NCBI GenBank assembly: GCA_937894535.1
Contig: CALBHI010000081.1
Coordinates: 1-25,208, forward strand
DNA: 25,208 nucleotides
Direction: 5' to 3'
DNA from: an uncultured Verrucomicrobiota bacterium
Lineage (GTDB): Bacteria > Verrucomicrobiota > Kiritimatiellia > CAIVKH01
Shown here: piece by piece, positions 6,962-14,265 of the stretch
How the letters are laid out: each line of letters begins with the position of its first letter
Numbering within the stretch: the first letter of the stretch is position 1
Notes under the pieces: model-generated
What the model saw: only the letters and a program-made list of their open reading frames with translations
The model's database searches: none
What the model was told of the DNA's origin: nothing
Made by a program: the position numbers and the translations under genes

Positions 6962-8239
6962 ATGACCACCCTCGTCGTCAACGGCCGCCGTCCGATCTCC
7001 GGAAGCTACACCCCGACCGGCAACAAGAATGCCGCCCTGCCGGCGTTGGCCGCGTGCCTGCTGACCACGGAGCCGGTGACATTGCGGAACATTCCGCTGA
7101 TCAAGGACGTCGCGGTGATGCTGGAGCTCTTGGCTTCGCTCGGCGTCCGTGTCGAGCGCCACGACCGCACGGTGACCTTGTGTGCGCGGCAGGTCACGCC
7201 GGTCAAACTCGACCGCGACCTGTGCCGCCGCGTACGCGCGTCCATCCTGCTCGCGGGTCCGCTGGTGGCCCGGTGCGGCCGGGCCGAGTTTTATCCGCCG
7301 GGCGGTGACGTGATCGGCCGCCGCCGCCTCGACACCCACTTCGCCGGCCTGCAGGCGCTGGGCGTCACCGTCAAGGCCGCCGACGCCATCCTGTTGCGCG
7401 GGCGGAAACTGCGCGGGGCGGATCTGTTGCTCGACGAAGCGAGCGTAACCGCGACGGAAAACCTGATCATGGCCGCCGCGCTGGCCGACGGCGCGACCAC
7501 GATCTACCACGCCGCCTGCGAACCGCATGTGCAGGACCTCTGCCGCCTGCTGATCGCGATGGGCGCGCGCATCGAAGGTGTCGGCACCAACCGGCTGGTG
7601 GTCCACGGCACGAAAAAACTCGGCGGCGCGGAGTTCACCATCGGCCCCGACTACATCGAGATCGGCAGCTTCATGGCCGCTTCGCTGGTCACCGGCGGAG
7701 AACTCACCATTGAAGGCATCACCGCCGACCAGAGCCTCGAGGTCGTGCGCCGCGCCTTCACCAAACTCGGAGCGCGCTGGACTCCCCGCGCCAACGGGTC
7801 CATCCACCTGCCCGCCCGCAAGCGGTTGCGCGTCGCCCCGGATTTCGGCGCGGCCATCCCGAAGATCGAGGACGGGATCTGGCCGGCGTTCCCGTCCGAC
7901 CTGATGAGCGTGGCCATCGTGCTCGCCACCCAGGCGCAGGGTGGCGTGTTGTTCTTCGAGAAGTTGTTCGAGAGCCGGATGTTTTTCGTCGACCGCCTGA
8001 TCGAGATGGGCGCACGCATCGTGTTGTGCGATCCGCACCGCGTGCTCGTGCAGGGCCCGGCGCGGTTGCACGGCATCCACATGACCAGTCCGGACATCCG
8101 CGCCGGCATGTCCATGCTCATCGCCGCGCTGTGCGCCAAAGGGACCAGCGTCATCGACAACGCCGAAGTCATCGACCGTGGCTATGAAGCCATCGACGAA
8201 CGGTTGCGCGCCCTCGGGGCCGACATCGAACGGCGCTAA
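6962..8239 (+). CDS. murA: MurA, UDP-N-acetylglucosamine 1-carboxyvinyltransferase, Cys-to-Asp active-site variant
   Basis: Transfers enolpyruvate from PEP to UDP-GlcNAc, the first committed step of peptidoglycan synthesis. At 425 residues it has the usual length (about 420). Lys22 and Asn23 of GNKNAALPALAAC match the catalytic pair of E. coli MurA, and Arg121 follows in the loop. In the active-site loop the sequence is PPGGDVIGRRRLDTH: Asp116 (codon 7307-7309) stands where most MurA proteins carry the fosfomycin-alkylated Cys115. Other landmarks are ATENLIMAAALADG, ASLVTGGELTIEGI, FPSDLMSVAIVLATQAQG, RMFFVDRLIEMGA, and the C-terminal pattern EVIDRGYEAIDERLRALGAD. No clear Shine-Dalgarno precedes the ATG; a repeat arm lies there instead. 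The gene directly follows glmS. Confidence 0.96.
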   Translation: MTTLVVNGRRPISGSYTPTGNKNAALPALAACLLTTEPVTLRNIPLIKDVAVMLELLASLGVRVERHDRTVTLCARQVTPVKLDRDLCRRVRASILLAGPLVARCGRAEFYPPGGDVIGRRRLDTHFAGLQALGVTVKAADAILLRGRKLRGADLLLDEASVTATENLIMAAALADGATTIYHAACEPHVQDLCRLLIAMGARIEGVGTNRLVVHGTKKLGGAEFTIGPDYIEIGSFMAASLVTGGELTIEGITADQSLEVVRRAFTKLGARWTPRANGSIHLPARKRLRVAPDFGAAIPKIEDGIWPAFPSDLMSVAIVLATQAQGGVLFFEKLFESRMFFVDRLIEMGARIVLCDPHRVLVQGPARLHGIHMTSPDIRAGMSMLIAALCAKGTSVIDNAEVIDRGYEAIDERLRALGADIERR

Positions 8240-8283
8240 CGGCCGTCACCGCGATGCGGCACACCACGCCGGAACCAGCGCCC

Positions 8284-8319
8284 AAAAAAAAGACGGACCG
8301 CGTTCGATCACGGTCCGTC
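8284..8319 (-). terminator. Rho-independent terminator for the minus-strand cluster
   Basis: On the minus strand, arms 8311-8319 and 8292-8300 form a perfect 9-bp stem (GACGGACCG with CGGTCCGTC) with a 10-nt loop, followed by eight T residues (the A run at 8284-8291 on the plus strand). It sits 32 bp after the stop of the Spy-like gene. There is no T run on the plus-strand side, so it is a weak candidate for murA termination. Confidence 0.85.
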
Positions 8320-8350
8320 ATGCGGGACGAGGGGTGTTCGTTCCGCTGGT

Positions 8351-8899
8351 TTATTCGAAGTCGCCGGGCGGAGGTCCGCGGCGTTCGTCGCCGCCACCTG
8401 AACCACGGTTGTCGCGCGAACCATAACCGCGGTCCTTGCCGCCGGGTCCGCCACGCTGCTCGCGCATGTCCTCGCGGCGTTCGTCGCGCAGCGCTTTCAG
8501 CTTCGCGGCGTTTTCCGCACCGATGATGTCGCGCACTTGGAGGCGGTGCTCGACCATGGCCTTGCGCAGGGCGAGTTCGGCGGCGGATTCAGCTTCGACC
8601 GCGGCCATGGCCTGTTCGCGGCTGGCCGAGATGGTATCGGCCAGGTCGCGCATCGCGTCGCGGGCGTTCTTCACGTCGGCGCGCAGATCAACCATCTTCT
8701 TCTGGAAGTCGCGCTGTGCCTGATCCAGCGCACTGCGCTGCTCCGCCGTCAGGTCGAGCTGGTCCATCAGTTTCCCGTAATCGGGCCCGCGTTTCATGGG
8801 CTTGTCGCCGCCAACTCCACGCTGGCCTTGGCCCGGTTGGGCCGAGGCGACGGCTGCCGTCAGTGCCGTCAGTAATCCAAATGTCAGTAACTTGTTCAT
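8351..8899 (-). CDS. Spy-like periplasmic LTxxQ-repeat protein
   Basis: 182 residues from the ATG at 8899, chosen because it begins a clean Sec signal peptide (MNKLLTFGLLTALTAAVASA, cut probably before Gln21) and has an AAAGGAA ribosome-binding site; an in-frame ATG at 8995 would bury that signal. The mature protein is highly charged and mostly helical, with the motif LDLTAEQRSALDQA (about 48-61), a match to the LTxxQ motif of the Spy/CpxP/periplasmic heavy-metal sensor family. The last 35 or so residues are a low-complexity Gly/Arg/Asp tail. The family includes periplasmic chaperones and metal-stress sensors; which applies here cannot be told. It is the last gene of a minus-strand cluster, 64 bp after the hydrolase, and ends at a terminator. 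Confidence 0.75.
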   Translation of the reverse strand: MNKLLTFGLLTALTAAVASAQPGQGQRGVGGDKPMKRGPDYGKLMDQLDLTAEQRSALDQAQRDFQKKMVDLRADVKNARDAMRDLADTISASREQAMAAVEAESAAELALRKAMVEHRLQVRDIIGAENAAKLKALRDERREDMREQRGGPGGKDRGYGSRDNRGSGGGDERRGPPPGDFE

Positions 8900-8963
8900 C
8901 GCATTGTTCCTTTCGTTGAACCGGAATCGCCGGTTCTGATCGTACAACGGGATGGGGATGGAT

Positions 8964-9776
8964 TTATTGTGCGGCGGGGAGGTTGGCTTCGACAAACCGC
9001 TGCAAGGCGGAGAAGTAGGCGGGGGTGTCGAGCCATCCCGCTTCCCCGTGTTCGCCGTCGAGGGTGACGAACTGTTTGGGCCCGGGTGCCGCGGTGAAGA
9101 GTTGCTGGCCGAGGTCGAACGGGATCACCCGGTCATGCGGGCTGTGTGCAATCAGCACGGGCAACTTCAGGCCCATGATGACCGACAACGCATCGAAGCG
9201 GTAGCGGGCCATGGCGCGGATGGGCAGCCAGGGGAACCAGCGTTCGCCGACATCGATCGATGAGGTGAACGCGCCTTCGAGGACCAGGCCGCGCGGCCGC
9301 TTCACCGCGGCGAGCAGCGTCGCCACCGGTCCACCCAGCGACGCGCCGTAGACCAGCACGGGCGGATCGTCGGCGTCGCCGTGCCGCGCCCGGACGACTT
9401 CGTAGGCGGCCTGGGCATCCAGCATCAATCCGTTTTCGGTTGGAATCCCCCGGCTCCGGCCGTACCCGCGGTAATCAAACACAAACGTGTTCACCCCGAG
9501 CCGGTGCAGGCCCTCGACCACATCGAGGCGGGTGGTGATGTTGCCGGCGTTGCCGTGGCAATAGAGGACCGTGCCGCGCGCGGCGGGGTGGGGGATCCAC
9601 CATCCGTGCAGGCGTGTTCCGTCGGTGGCCATGAAGTCGACCGGCTCAAACCCAAGGCCGCGTTGCCCGGGATTTCCCTCGTCGCGGCGCGACGGCTTGA
9701 ACGTGTTGCTCCATTCAAACCAGCGCACGCCGCCGTATACCAGGCCGATCACCGCGAAGAACAACAGCACGCCCAT
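8964..9776 (-). CDS. Membrane-anchored alpha/beta hydrolase
   Basis: 270 residues. An N-terminal hydrophobic segment (about 2-20) probably acts as a membrane anchor. The alpha/beta-hydrolase core follows: oxyanion-hole motif YCHGNAGN (72-79), DYRGYGRS (101-108), nucleophile elbow GASLGG with Ser146, acid Asp215 in HSPHDRVIPF, and probable catalytic His243 in GEHGE. The arrangement resembles the ABHD12/13- and BEM46-like serine hydrolases found in many bacteria, whose substrates are mostly unknown. The start codon lies only 2 bp past the stop of the M24 peptidase gene, so the two are almost certainly co-transcribed. Substrate not predictable from sequence. Confidence 0.9.
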   Translation of the reverse strand: MGVLLFFAVIGLVYGGVRWFEWSNTFKPSRRDEGNPGQRGLGFEPVDFMATDGTRLHGWWIPHPAARGTVLYCHGNAGNITTRLDVVEGLHRLGVNTFVFDYRGYGRSRGIPTENGLMLDAQAAYEVVRARHGDADDPPVLVYGASLGGPVATLLAAVKRPRGLVLEGAFTSSIDVGERWFPWLPIRAMARYRFDALSVIMGLKLPVLIAHSPHDRVIPFDLGQQLFTAAPGPKQFVTLDGEHGEAGWLDTPAYFSALQRFVEANLPAAQ

Positions 9777-9778
9777 GG

Positions 9779-10903
9779 TCAGACCTCGAACCGTTTCGGG
9801 TAGCTGCGCAATATCTTCGCCCCGCGTGTGGTCACCAGCACGGTGTCCTCGATGCGCACACCGCCGAGATCGGGATCGTACAGGCCCGGCTCCACCGTCA
9901 CCACATGGCCGGCGGCGAGCGCGACGTCCACCGTGCTGATCGAGGGCGCTTCGTGGATCTCCAGGCCGACGCCGTGGCCGGTGCCGTGGAAAAAGCCGCG
10001 CACCACGCCGTCCTTCACCGTCATCGGATACCCTCGCTCCTCGAAGAACTGCGCGATCATGCCGTGGATGGCCAGCCCCTTTACGCCGGGGCGGATCATG
10101 GCCAGGGCGCGGGCCTGCGCGGTTTTCACCGTGCGGTACAACGCGGCCAGCGCGGGCGGCGGAGGTCCCTTGCAGAACGTGCGGGTGATGTCGCCCCAGT
10201 ACTGCGACTGCTTGTGCTGTGGAAAGATGTCGACCACGATGGTCGTGCCCGCGCGGAGCGGACCGTGGCCGCGGTCGTGCGGGTCGGCGGCCTGGGCGCC
10301 ACCGGCCACGATGGTGTCGCGTGCGGCACAGCCGTTACGCAGCAACACCAGATCGATCTCCTCGCGTACGCGTTCGGATGTCAGCAGGCGGCCGCCGAGG
10401 CGCAACACGCCGCCCCGTCCGACCGTGGCGGTGCGCAACATCGCCTCGGCGGTATGCATCGCCGCCACCGCCGCTCGTTGGGCCTGGGTGATGTGGGCCA
10501 CTTCATCGGGCCGTTTGCGCGCGCGTTCCGGATACATGGCCCCGGCCTTCACCGTCACGGCGATGCCGGCTTCCTCCAGCGCGCGCAGCATCGCCGCCGG
10601 AAAAAACGCGCCTACCACCACCTGGTTCACGCGGTGCGAACGCACCGCCGCCACCACCCACGACGCGAGGCGACGCCGCTCTTCCTTCGGAATACCCAGC
10701 TCCTCCGGCAACACCACCCGCACTCCGGGACACTCCAACTTCGCCCGGCCGTACTCCAGCATCGGCACCACCAGCGTCTTGCGGCGGCCGCTGTCCACGA
10801 ACACCACCGGATCCACCGGATGGAAGCCGCTGCCGTACAACAGGTCGGAACACTGACCTGCACCTTCCACGAGCACGTTGGTGCCTGTTAACTCTTTCGC
10901 CAT
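9779..10903 (-). CDS. M24-family metallopeptidase (Xaa-Pro aminopeptidase-like)
   Basis: 374 residues from the ATG at 10903, which has an AAGGAG site; an in-frame upstream start at 10999 is less likely. The N-terminal creatinase-like domain (about 1-130) is followed by a pita-bread catalytic domain. The five expected dinuclear metal ligands are present: Asp225 (VVDIFPQ), Asp238 (GDITRTF), His310 (FHGTGHGVGLEIHE), Glu338 (VTVEPGLY) and Glu352 (GVRIEDTVLV). These fit aminopeptidase P / Xaa-Pro dipeptidase enzymes, which release N-terminal residues ahead of proline. The exact specificity is not determinable here. It is the first gene of a minus-strand cluster of three and diverges from dnaA. Confidence 0.9.
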   Translation of the reverse strand: MAKELTGTNVLVEGAGQCSDLLYGSGFHPVDPVVFVDSGRRKTLVVPMLEYGRAKLECPGVRVVLPEELGIPKEERRRLASWVVAAVRSHRVNQVVVGAFFPAAMLRALEEAGIAVTVKAGAMYPERARKRPDEVAHITQAQRAAVAAMHTAEAMLRTATVGRGGVLRLGGRLLTSERVREEIDLVLLRNGCAARDTIVAGGAQAADPHDRGHGPLRAGTTIVVDIFPQHKQSQYWGDITRTFCKGPPPPALAALYRTVKTAQARALAMIRPGVKGLAIHGMIAQFFEERGYPMTVKDGVVRGFFHGTGHGVGLEIHEAPSISTVDVALAAGHVVTVEPGLYDPDLGGVRIEDTVLVTTRGAKILRSYPKRFEV

Positions 10904-11028
10904 TCGTCTCCTTGCCGGTCCGTCCTGCACGGGCCCATGCGTGCCGACCCATGATCGACCATCACGATTTGCCTTGTTTTTCGCCTTCACCGCGTACAAA
11001 CCACGGGTTCATCGGGCCTTAACGCATA

Positions 11029-11057
11029 ACACTACATGTAGTGAGGAACGAACACAA
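11029..11057 (-). promoter_or_regulatory. Candidate promoter of the M24 peptidase cluster
   Basis: On the minus strand, TTGTGT (11057-11052), a 17-bp spacer, then TAGTGT (11034-11029). The -10 element overlaps the 14-bp palindrome at 11030-11043. The match to consensus is moderate; position and spacing are the main support. Confidence 0.3.
11030..11043. promoter_or_regulatory. 14-bp perfect palindrome, possible operator
   Basis: CACTACATGTAGTG reads identically on both strands. It lies 126 bp upstream of the M24 peptidase start and 319 bp upstream of the dnaA start, over a candidate -10 element. No regulator can be named. Confidence 0.4.
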
Positions 11058-11111
11058 CTGACCGATACATGGGGGGTATCAAAAAAAGGATGACCAAAAC
11101 TTTTTTTTCCC

Positions 11112-11140
11112 TTGTTCGCTCTTCCCGCGGTGCATAGTGT
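11112..11140 (+). promoter_or_regulatory. Candidate dnaA promoter
   Basis: TTGTTC (11112-11117), a 17-bp spacer, then TAGTGT (11135-11140). This would give a dnaA leader of about 215 nt containing the DnaA-box-like pair at 11178-11197. Weak consensus match. Confidence 0.25.
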
Positions 11141-11177
11141 CGGCCCGTCACAGGCAAAAAAAGAGCGACGACACGGC

Positions 11178-11197
11178 TGTTAACAACTTGTTAATAA
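11178..11197 (+). promoter_or_regulatory. Two tandem DnaA-box-like 9-mers upstream of dnaA
   Basis: TGTTAACAA (11178-11186) and TGTTAATAA (11189-11197) are spaced by one helical turn (11 bp). They match the DnaA-box complement TGTGGATAA at 6 and 7 of 9 positions. The segment 11180-11194 is also a 15-bp interrupted palindrome (TTAACAA-C-TTGTTAA). The position fits dnaA autoregulation, but the matches are degenerate. Confidence 0.35.
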
Positions 11198-11362
11198 CCG
11201 ATCTGGCAAGGGGATAGAAACGTGGTGCGCGCGGGCTGGCTTCCGGTGGGGAGGCGAGGTTTTTCGGGCTGCGGACACGGGTAATTTTTGGTTGAAATGC
11301 GCGTCTGTTTTGCTGGGTGACCTGGGTCATTGAAGTTGGTTCGTCGAGTTAGGTCACATCAC

Positions 11363-12742
11363 ATGAATGCTGCCGCGATATGGTCGAGGGCCTGCAAGCA
11401 TCTGCGCGAAACCTTGTCCAAGGATGTCTTTGATCGCTGGATCGGGGTGATCGAAGCCAAGGAACAGCAAGGCGACCAGCTGGTGTTGCGCGTCGCCAAC
11501 AATTTCTACCAGAACTGGCTGGAGGAGAATTACCTCTCGTTGATCCAGGATGCGGTTACCGCGGCGAGTCCGCAGGAACTCAAGGTGTCGCTGGAAGTCG
11601 ACCGTTCGCAGCCGGCTCCGATGGGCGCCGCGGCGATCGCGTCGCCGGGTGAAACGGAACCCCCCGCCACGGCTCAACCCCCGGCTTCGGCTCCGGCCCC
11701 TTCGGCACGGGTGGCCAAATCGACGGTCGCGCTGAATTCCAAGTACACCTTCGACAAGTTCGTCGTCGGTTCCTCCAACAGTTTTGCCCATGCCGCATCG
11801 ATGGCGGTTGCGCAGTCGCCCGGCCGGGCCTACAACCCGTTGTTCCTGTACGGCGGGGTGGGGTTGGGCAAGACGCACCTGATGCAGGCCATCGGCAACC
11901 ACGTGCACACGCAGGGCAAGGCCTCGGTCTGTTACGTGACCAGCGAAGCGCTGTTGAACGAGTACATCGACGCGATTCAGAAGAAGGGGCTGGTGCAGTT
12001 CCGTAAAAAATACCGCACCGCCGATGTGCTGCTGATCGACGATATCCAGTTCCTCGGCGGCAAGGAGCGCATGCAGGAGGAATTTTTCCACACCTTCAAC
12101 GCGCTGTTCGACAACCACAAGCAGATCGTCATGACCTGCGACCGGCCGGCCAGCGAGATTCCCGGCCTCGAGCACCGTCTGGTGTCGCGGTTCGAGTGGG
12201 GTCTGGTGACCGAGCTGGAACTGCCCGATGTCGAAACGCGCATCGCCATCCTGCGCAACAAGCAGGACCAGTTGAACATCAAGCTGCCCGACGAAGTCCT
12301 GAACTACCTCGCCGAGAACATCCGCGCGAACATCCGCCGCCTCGAAGGTGCGCTGATCCGCGTGGTGTCCTTCTCCTCGCTGACCGGCAAACCGATCACC
12401 ATCCAGTCCGTCGAGTACCTGTTGCGCGACACCCTCGACCAGGAGCAGCAGCATGTCCTGACCATCGAGGAGATCCAGAAGGTCGTCTCCGAGTTCTACG
12501 ATATCCGCATGGGCGACATGTCCAGCAACCGCCGGCCGCAGGCCATCGCCTTCCCGCGCCAGGTGGCGATGTACCTGAGCCGCGAGATGACCAACCAGTC
12601 ACTCCCGTCGATTGGCCAGGCCTTCAACAAGAACCACGCCACCGTCATGCATGCCTGCAAGCTGGTGACCGAACGCCTGAAGGGCGACGCCACCTTCCGG
12701 CAGTCGATGGTCCTCCTCCAGCAACGCCTGTCCCGCAAGTGA
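11363..12742 (+). CDS. dnaA: DnaA, chromosomal replication initiator
   Basis: ATP-binding initiator that binds DnaA boxes, melts oriC and loads the helicase. From the ATG at 11363 it is 459 residues, a normal length. Domain I (about 1-80) contains the W-S-R-A-C-K-H-L and FYQNWLEENYLSLI segments. A Pro/Ala-rich linker (about 82-118) follows. The AAA+ domain has SKYTFDKFVVGSSNSFAHAA, Walker A GGVGLGKT (164-171) and Walker B LLIDDIQFL (223-231). The C-terminal DNA-binding domain has the basic loop NRRPQ and the DnaA signature NHATVMHACK (424-433). A TTG codon at 11330 would add 11 residues and is not preferred. dnaN follows, in the classical dnaA-dnaN order, separated by the probable origin. Confidence 0.97.
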   Translation: MNAAAIWSRACKHLRETLSKDVFDRWIGVIEAKEQQGDQLVLRVANNFYQNWLEENYLSLIQDAVTAASPQELKVSLEVDRSQPAPMGAAAIASPGETEPPATAQPPASAPAPSARVAKSTVALNSKYTFDKFVVGSSNSFAHAASMAVAQSPGRAYNPLFLYGGVGLGKTHLMQAIGNHVHTQGKASVCYVTSEALLNEYIDAIQKKGLVQFRKKYRTADVLLIDDIQFLGGKERMQEEFFHTFNALFDNHKQIVMTCDRPASEIPGLEHRLVSRFEWGLVTELELPDVETRIAILRNKQDQLNIKLPDEVLNYLAENIRANIRRLEGALIRVVSFSSLTGKPITIQSVEYLLRDTLDQEQQHVLTIEEIQKVVSEFYDIRMGDMSSNRRPQAIAFPRQVAMYLSREMTNQSLPSIGQAFNKNHATVMHACKLVTERLKGDATFRQSMVLLQQRLSRK

Positions 12743-12744
12743 TG

Positions 12745-12903
12745 AGGGAAGAATGGTTGATGGTTGATGGAACATGGGGATCGCTACATGATCCTTCAAC
12801 CAGTTGCCCTAACCCCCCCCGCGCGGCGAGGGCGCCGCGGCTCCACCAACAAAACATGTCCCGGTACTCTTCCATCAACCATTTCCCATGAACCATTCTC
12901 CCT
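12745..12903. repeat. Spaced inverted repeat, ATGGTTGATGG family, after dnaA
   Basis: Arms 12745-12780 and 12868-12903 are imperfect reverse complements of the words AGGGAGAATGG, TTGATGG and ATGGAACA. The left arm begins 2 bp after the dnaA stop codon. The spacer has its own GC hairpin (CGCGGCG 12822-12828 with CGCCGCG 12833-12839) and a run of eight C residues, suggesting a nested second element. Confidence 0.75.
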
Positions 12904-12966
12904 GTTCCCGCCCTGTTCATAAACCCGGGATGTCCTGTTCACAGGTTGGTGCATCCTGTGCATGGC

Positions 12967-12975
12967 TGTGGACAA
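12967..12975 (+). promoter_or_regulatory. DnaA box (one mismatch)
   Basis: TGTGGACAA differs from TGTGGATAA, the complement of the consensus TTATCCACA, at one position. It is the best box in the dnaA-dnaN gap. Confidence 0.6.
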
Positions 12976-13078
12976 CACGCGGTCCTGTCAGTAACCGGGT
13001 GGTTCGACAGGGTTTCTGCACAGGGTTTTCGTTGCCGTAACCACCGCAGGGAAAAGGGGCAAGGTTGGTTATTGCATC

Positions 13079-13125
13079 TGTACACAAGACATACTACTAC
13101 TACGGAATCTATAGATAGAATAAAT
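13079..13125. promoter_or_regulatory. DnaA-trio and AT-rich unwinding element candidate
   Basis: A box-like 9-mer TGTACACAA (13079-13087) is followed 6 bp later by CTACTACTAC (13094-13103). On the complementary strand this is three 3'-GAT-5' triplets, the DnaA-trio pattern, in the correct polarity with the boxes to the left. AT-rich DNA (GGAATCTATAGATAGAATAA, 13104-13123) continues to the right. Confidence 0.5.
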
Positions 13126-13168
13126 CCCTTATTCTCGTAGTGCACAACAACGCGTTGGAGAATCCCGC

Positions 13169-14260
13169 ATGAAACTGGTCGCCAGCAAAGAGAACATCCT
13201 GGAAGGGTTGCAGAAGATCCAGTCGGGCATCAGCAGCCGCAACACCCTGCCCATTCTCAACAACGTCCTCCTGCGCGCCAAGGACGGCGCCGTGCAGCTT
13301 ACCGCGACCGACCTGGAGGTGAGTGTCCAGACGACCTTTGAAGCCAAGGTAGCCCGCGAGGGCGCGACCACGCTGCCGGCCCGCCGCCTGTTCAGCATCA
13401 TCAAGGAGCTGCCCGCCTCGGACATCGAGTTGACCGTGGACGACAAGGACACCGCGACGATCAAAGCCGGATCCTCCGTCTTCAAGATCATCGGCATCTC
13501 CGACGAGGAATTCCCGCCGATCCCGCAGTTTGAAGGCCAGCGCACCTTTTCCCTCGACCAGGGGCTGTTCCGCAAGATGCTGGCGGCGACCTATTACTCG
13601 TCCTCGAACGAGGAATCGCGCTACGTACTCAACGGCGTGTTGCTCAGTTTCAAGGACGACAAGCTGACCGTGGTCGCCACCGACGGCCGCCGCATGGCGC
13701 TCTTCGAACAGGAAGTGGAGTTTCCCGAGGCCTCGTCCGGTGATTTCATCATCCCGAACAAGACCATCGTCGAACTGGTCAAGACCCTTGGCGCCGAAGG
13801 TCCGGTGAAGATCATGATCGGCGACAACCAGGCCGCCTTCGCCTACGGTAACCTGCTGATCATCACCAAGCTGATCGACGGCACCTTCCCGAACTTCCGC
13901 CAGGTCATTCCCTCCCAGTGCGAGGAGCGGGTCGGCCTCGAGCGCGAGCAGTTGCTCAATGCGGTGCGCCGCGTCTCGCTGGTCAACGACAAGACCAGCT
14001 CGGTCACCCTCGCCTTCGAGAAGGACAACCTCACCATCTCCACCTCCTCGGCCGAGGTCGGCGAAGCCAGTGAATCGATGGCCATCAAGTACCGCGGCAA
14101 GGCGATGGGTATCGCCTTCAACCCGGATTTCATGATGGACTGCCTGCGCAACCTCACCACCGACGAAGTCGCCCTCGAGTTCAGCGACGAACTCAGCCCC
14201 GGGGTGATGAAGTGCGACGCCCCGTTCCTGTACGTGCTGATGCCGATGCGGATCCGGTAA
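13169..14260 (+). CDS. dnaN: DnaN, DNA polymerase III beta sliding clamp
   Basis: Forms the ring-shaped dimer that tethers DNA polymerase III to the template. The 363 residues match the family (about 365). N-terminal MKLVASKENILEGLQKIQ, the GISSRNTLPILNNVLL strand, ATDLEVSV, SRYVLNGVLL, VATDGRRMAL and the C-terminal YVLMPMRI pattern are all characteristic; the C-terminus lies beside the clamp-binding-motif pocket. The ATG has a TTGGAG ribosome-binding site (13155-13160). It is separated from dnaA by the candidate origin, so it may be expressed from its own promoter there. Confidence 0.98.
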   Translation: MKLVASKENILEGLQKIQSGISSRNTLPILNNVLLRAKDGAVQLTATDLEVSVQTTFEAKVAREGATTLPARRLFSIIKELPASDIELTVDDKDTATIKAGSSVFKIIGISDEEFPPIPQFEGQRTFSLDQGLFRKMLAATYYSSSNEESRYVLNGVLLSFKDDKLTVVATDGRRMALFEQEVEFPEASSGDFIIPNKTIVELVKTLGAEGPVKIMIGDNQAAFAYGNLLIITKLIDGTFPNFRQVIPSQCEERVGLEREQLLNAVRRVSLVNDKTSSVTLAFEKDNLTISTSSAEVGEASESMAIKYRGKAMGIAFNPDFMMDCLRNLTTDEVALEFSDELSPGVMKCDAPFLYVLMPMRIR

Positions 14261-14265
14261 GGCTA

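Larger units (their letters stand above)
10904..11362. other. Intergenic region upstream of dnaA, divergent from the M24 peptidase gene
   Basis: 459 bp without a gene. It holds a 14-bp palindrome (11030-11043), two tandem DnaA-box-like 9-mers (11178-11186 and 11189-11197), poly-A and poly-T tracts near 11079-11109, and candidate promoters for both flanking genes. A TTG-initiated extension of dnaA from 11330 is possible but lacks family support. Confidence 0.6.
12743..13168. other. Candidate origin of replication (oriC) between dnaA and dnaN
   Basis: 426 bp without a gene. It contains a repeat element (12745-12903), then a run of DnaA-box-like 9-mers whose clearest member is TGTGGACAA (12967-12975, 8 of 9 to TGTGGATAA); others begin at 12903, 12914, 12936, 12957, 12986 and 13079. 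A DnaA-trio (13094-13102) and an AT-rich stretch (about 13105-13135) then lead to dnaN. The combination of boxes, trio and AT-rich DNA in the dnaA-dnaN gap is the usual bacterial origin layout. Confidence 0.65.
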
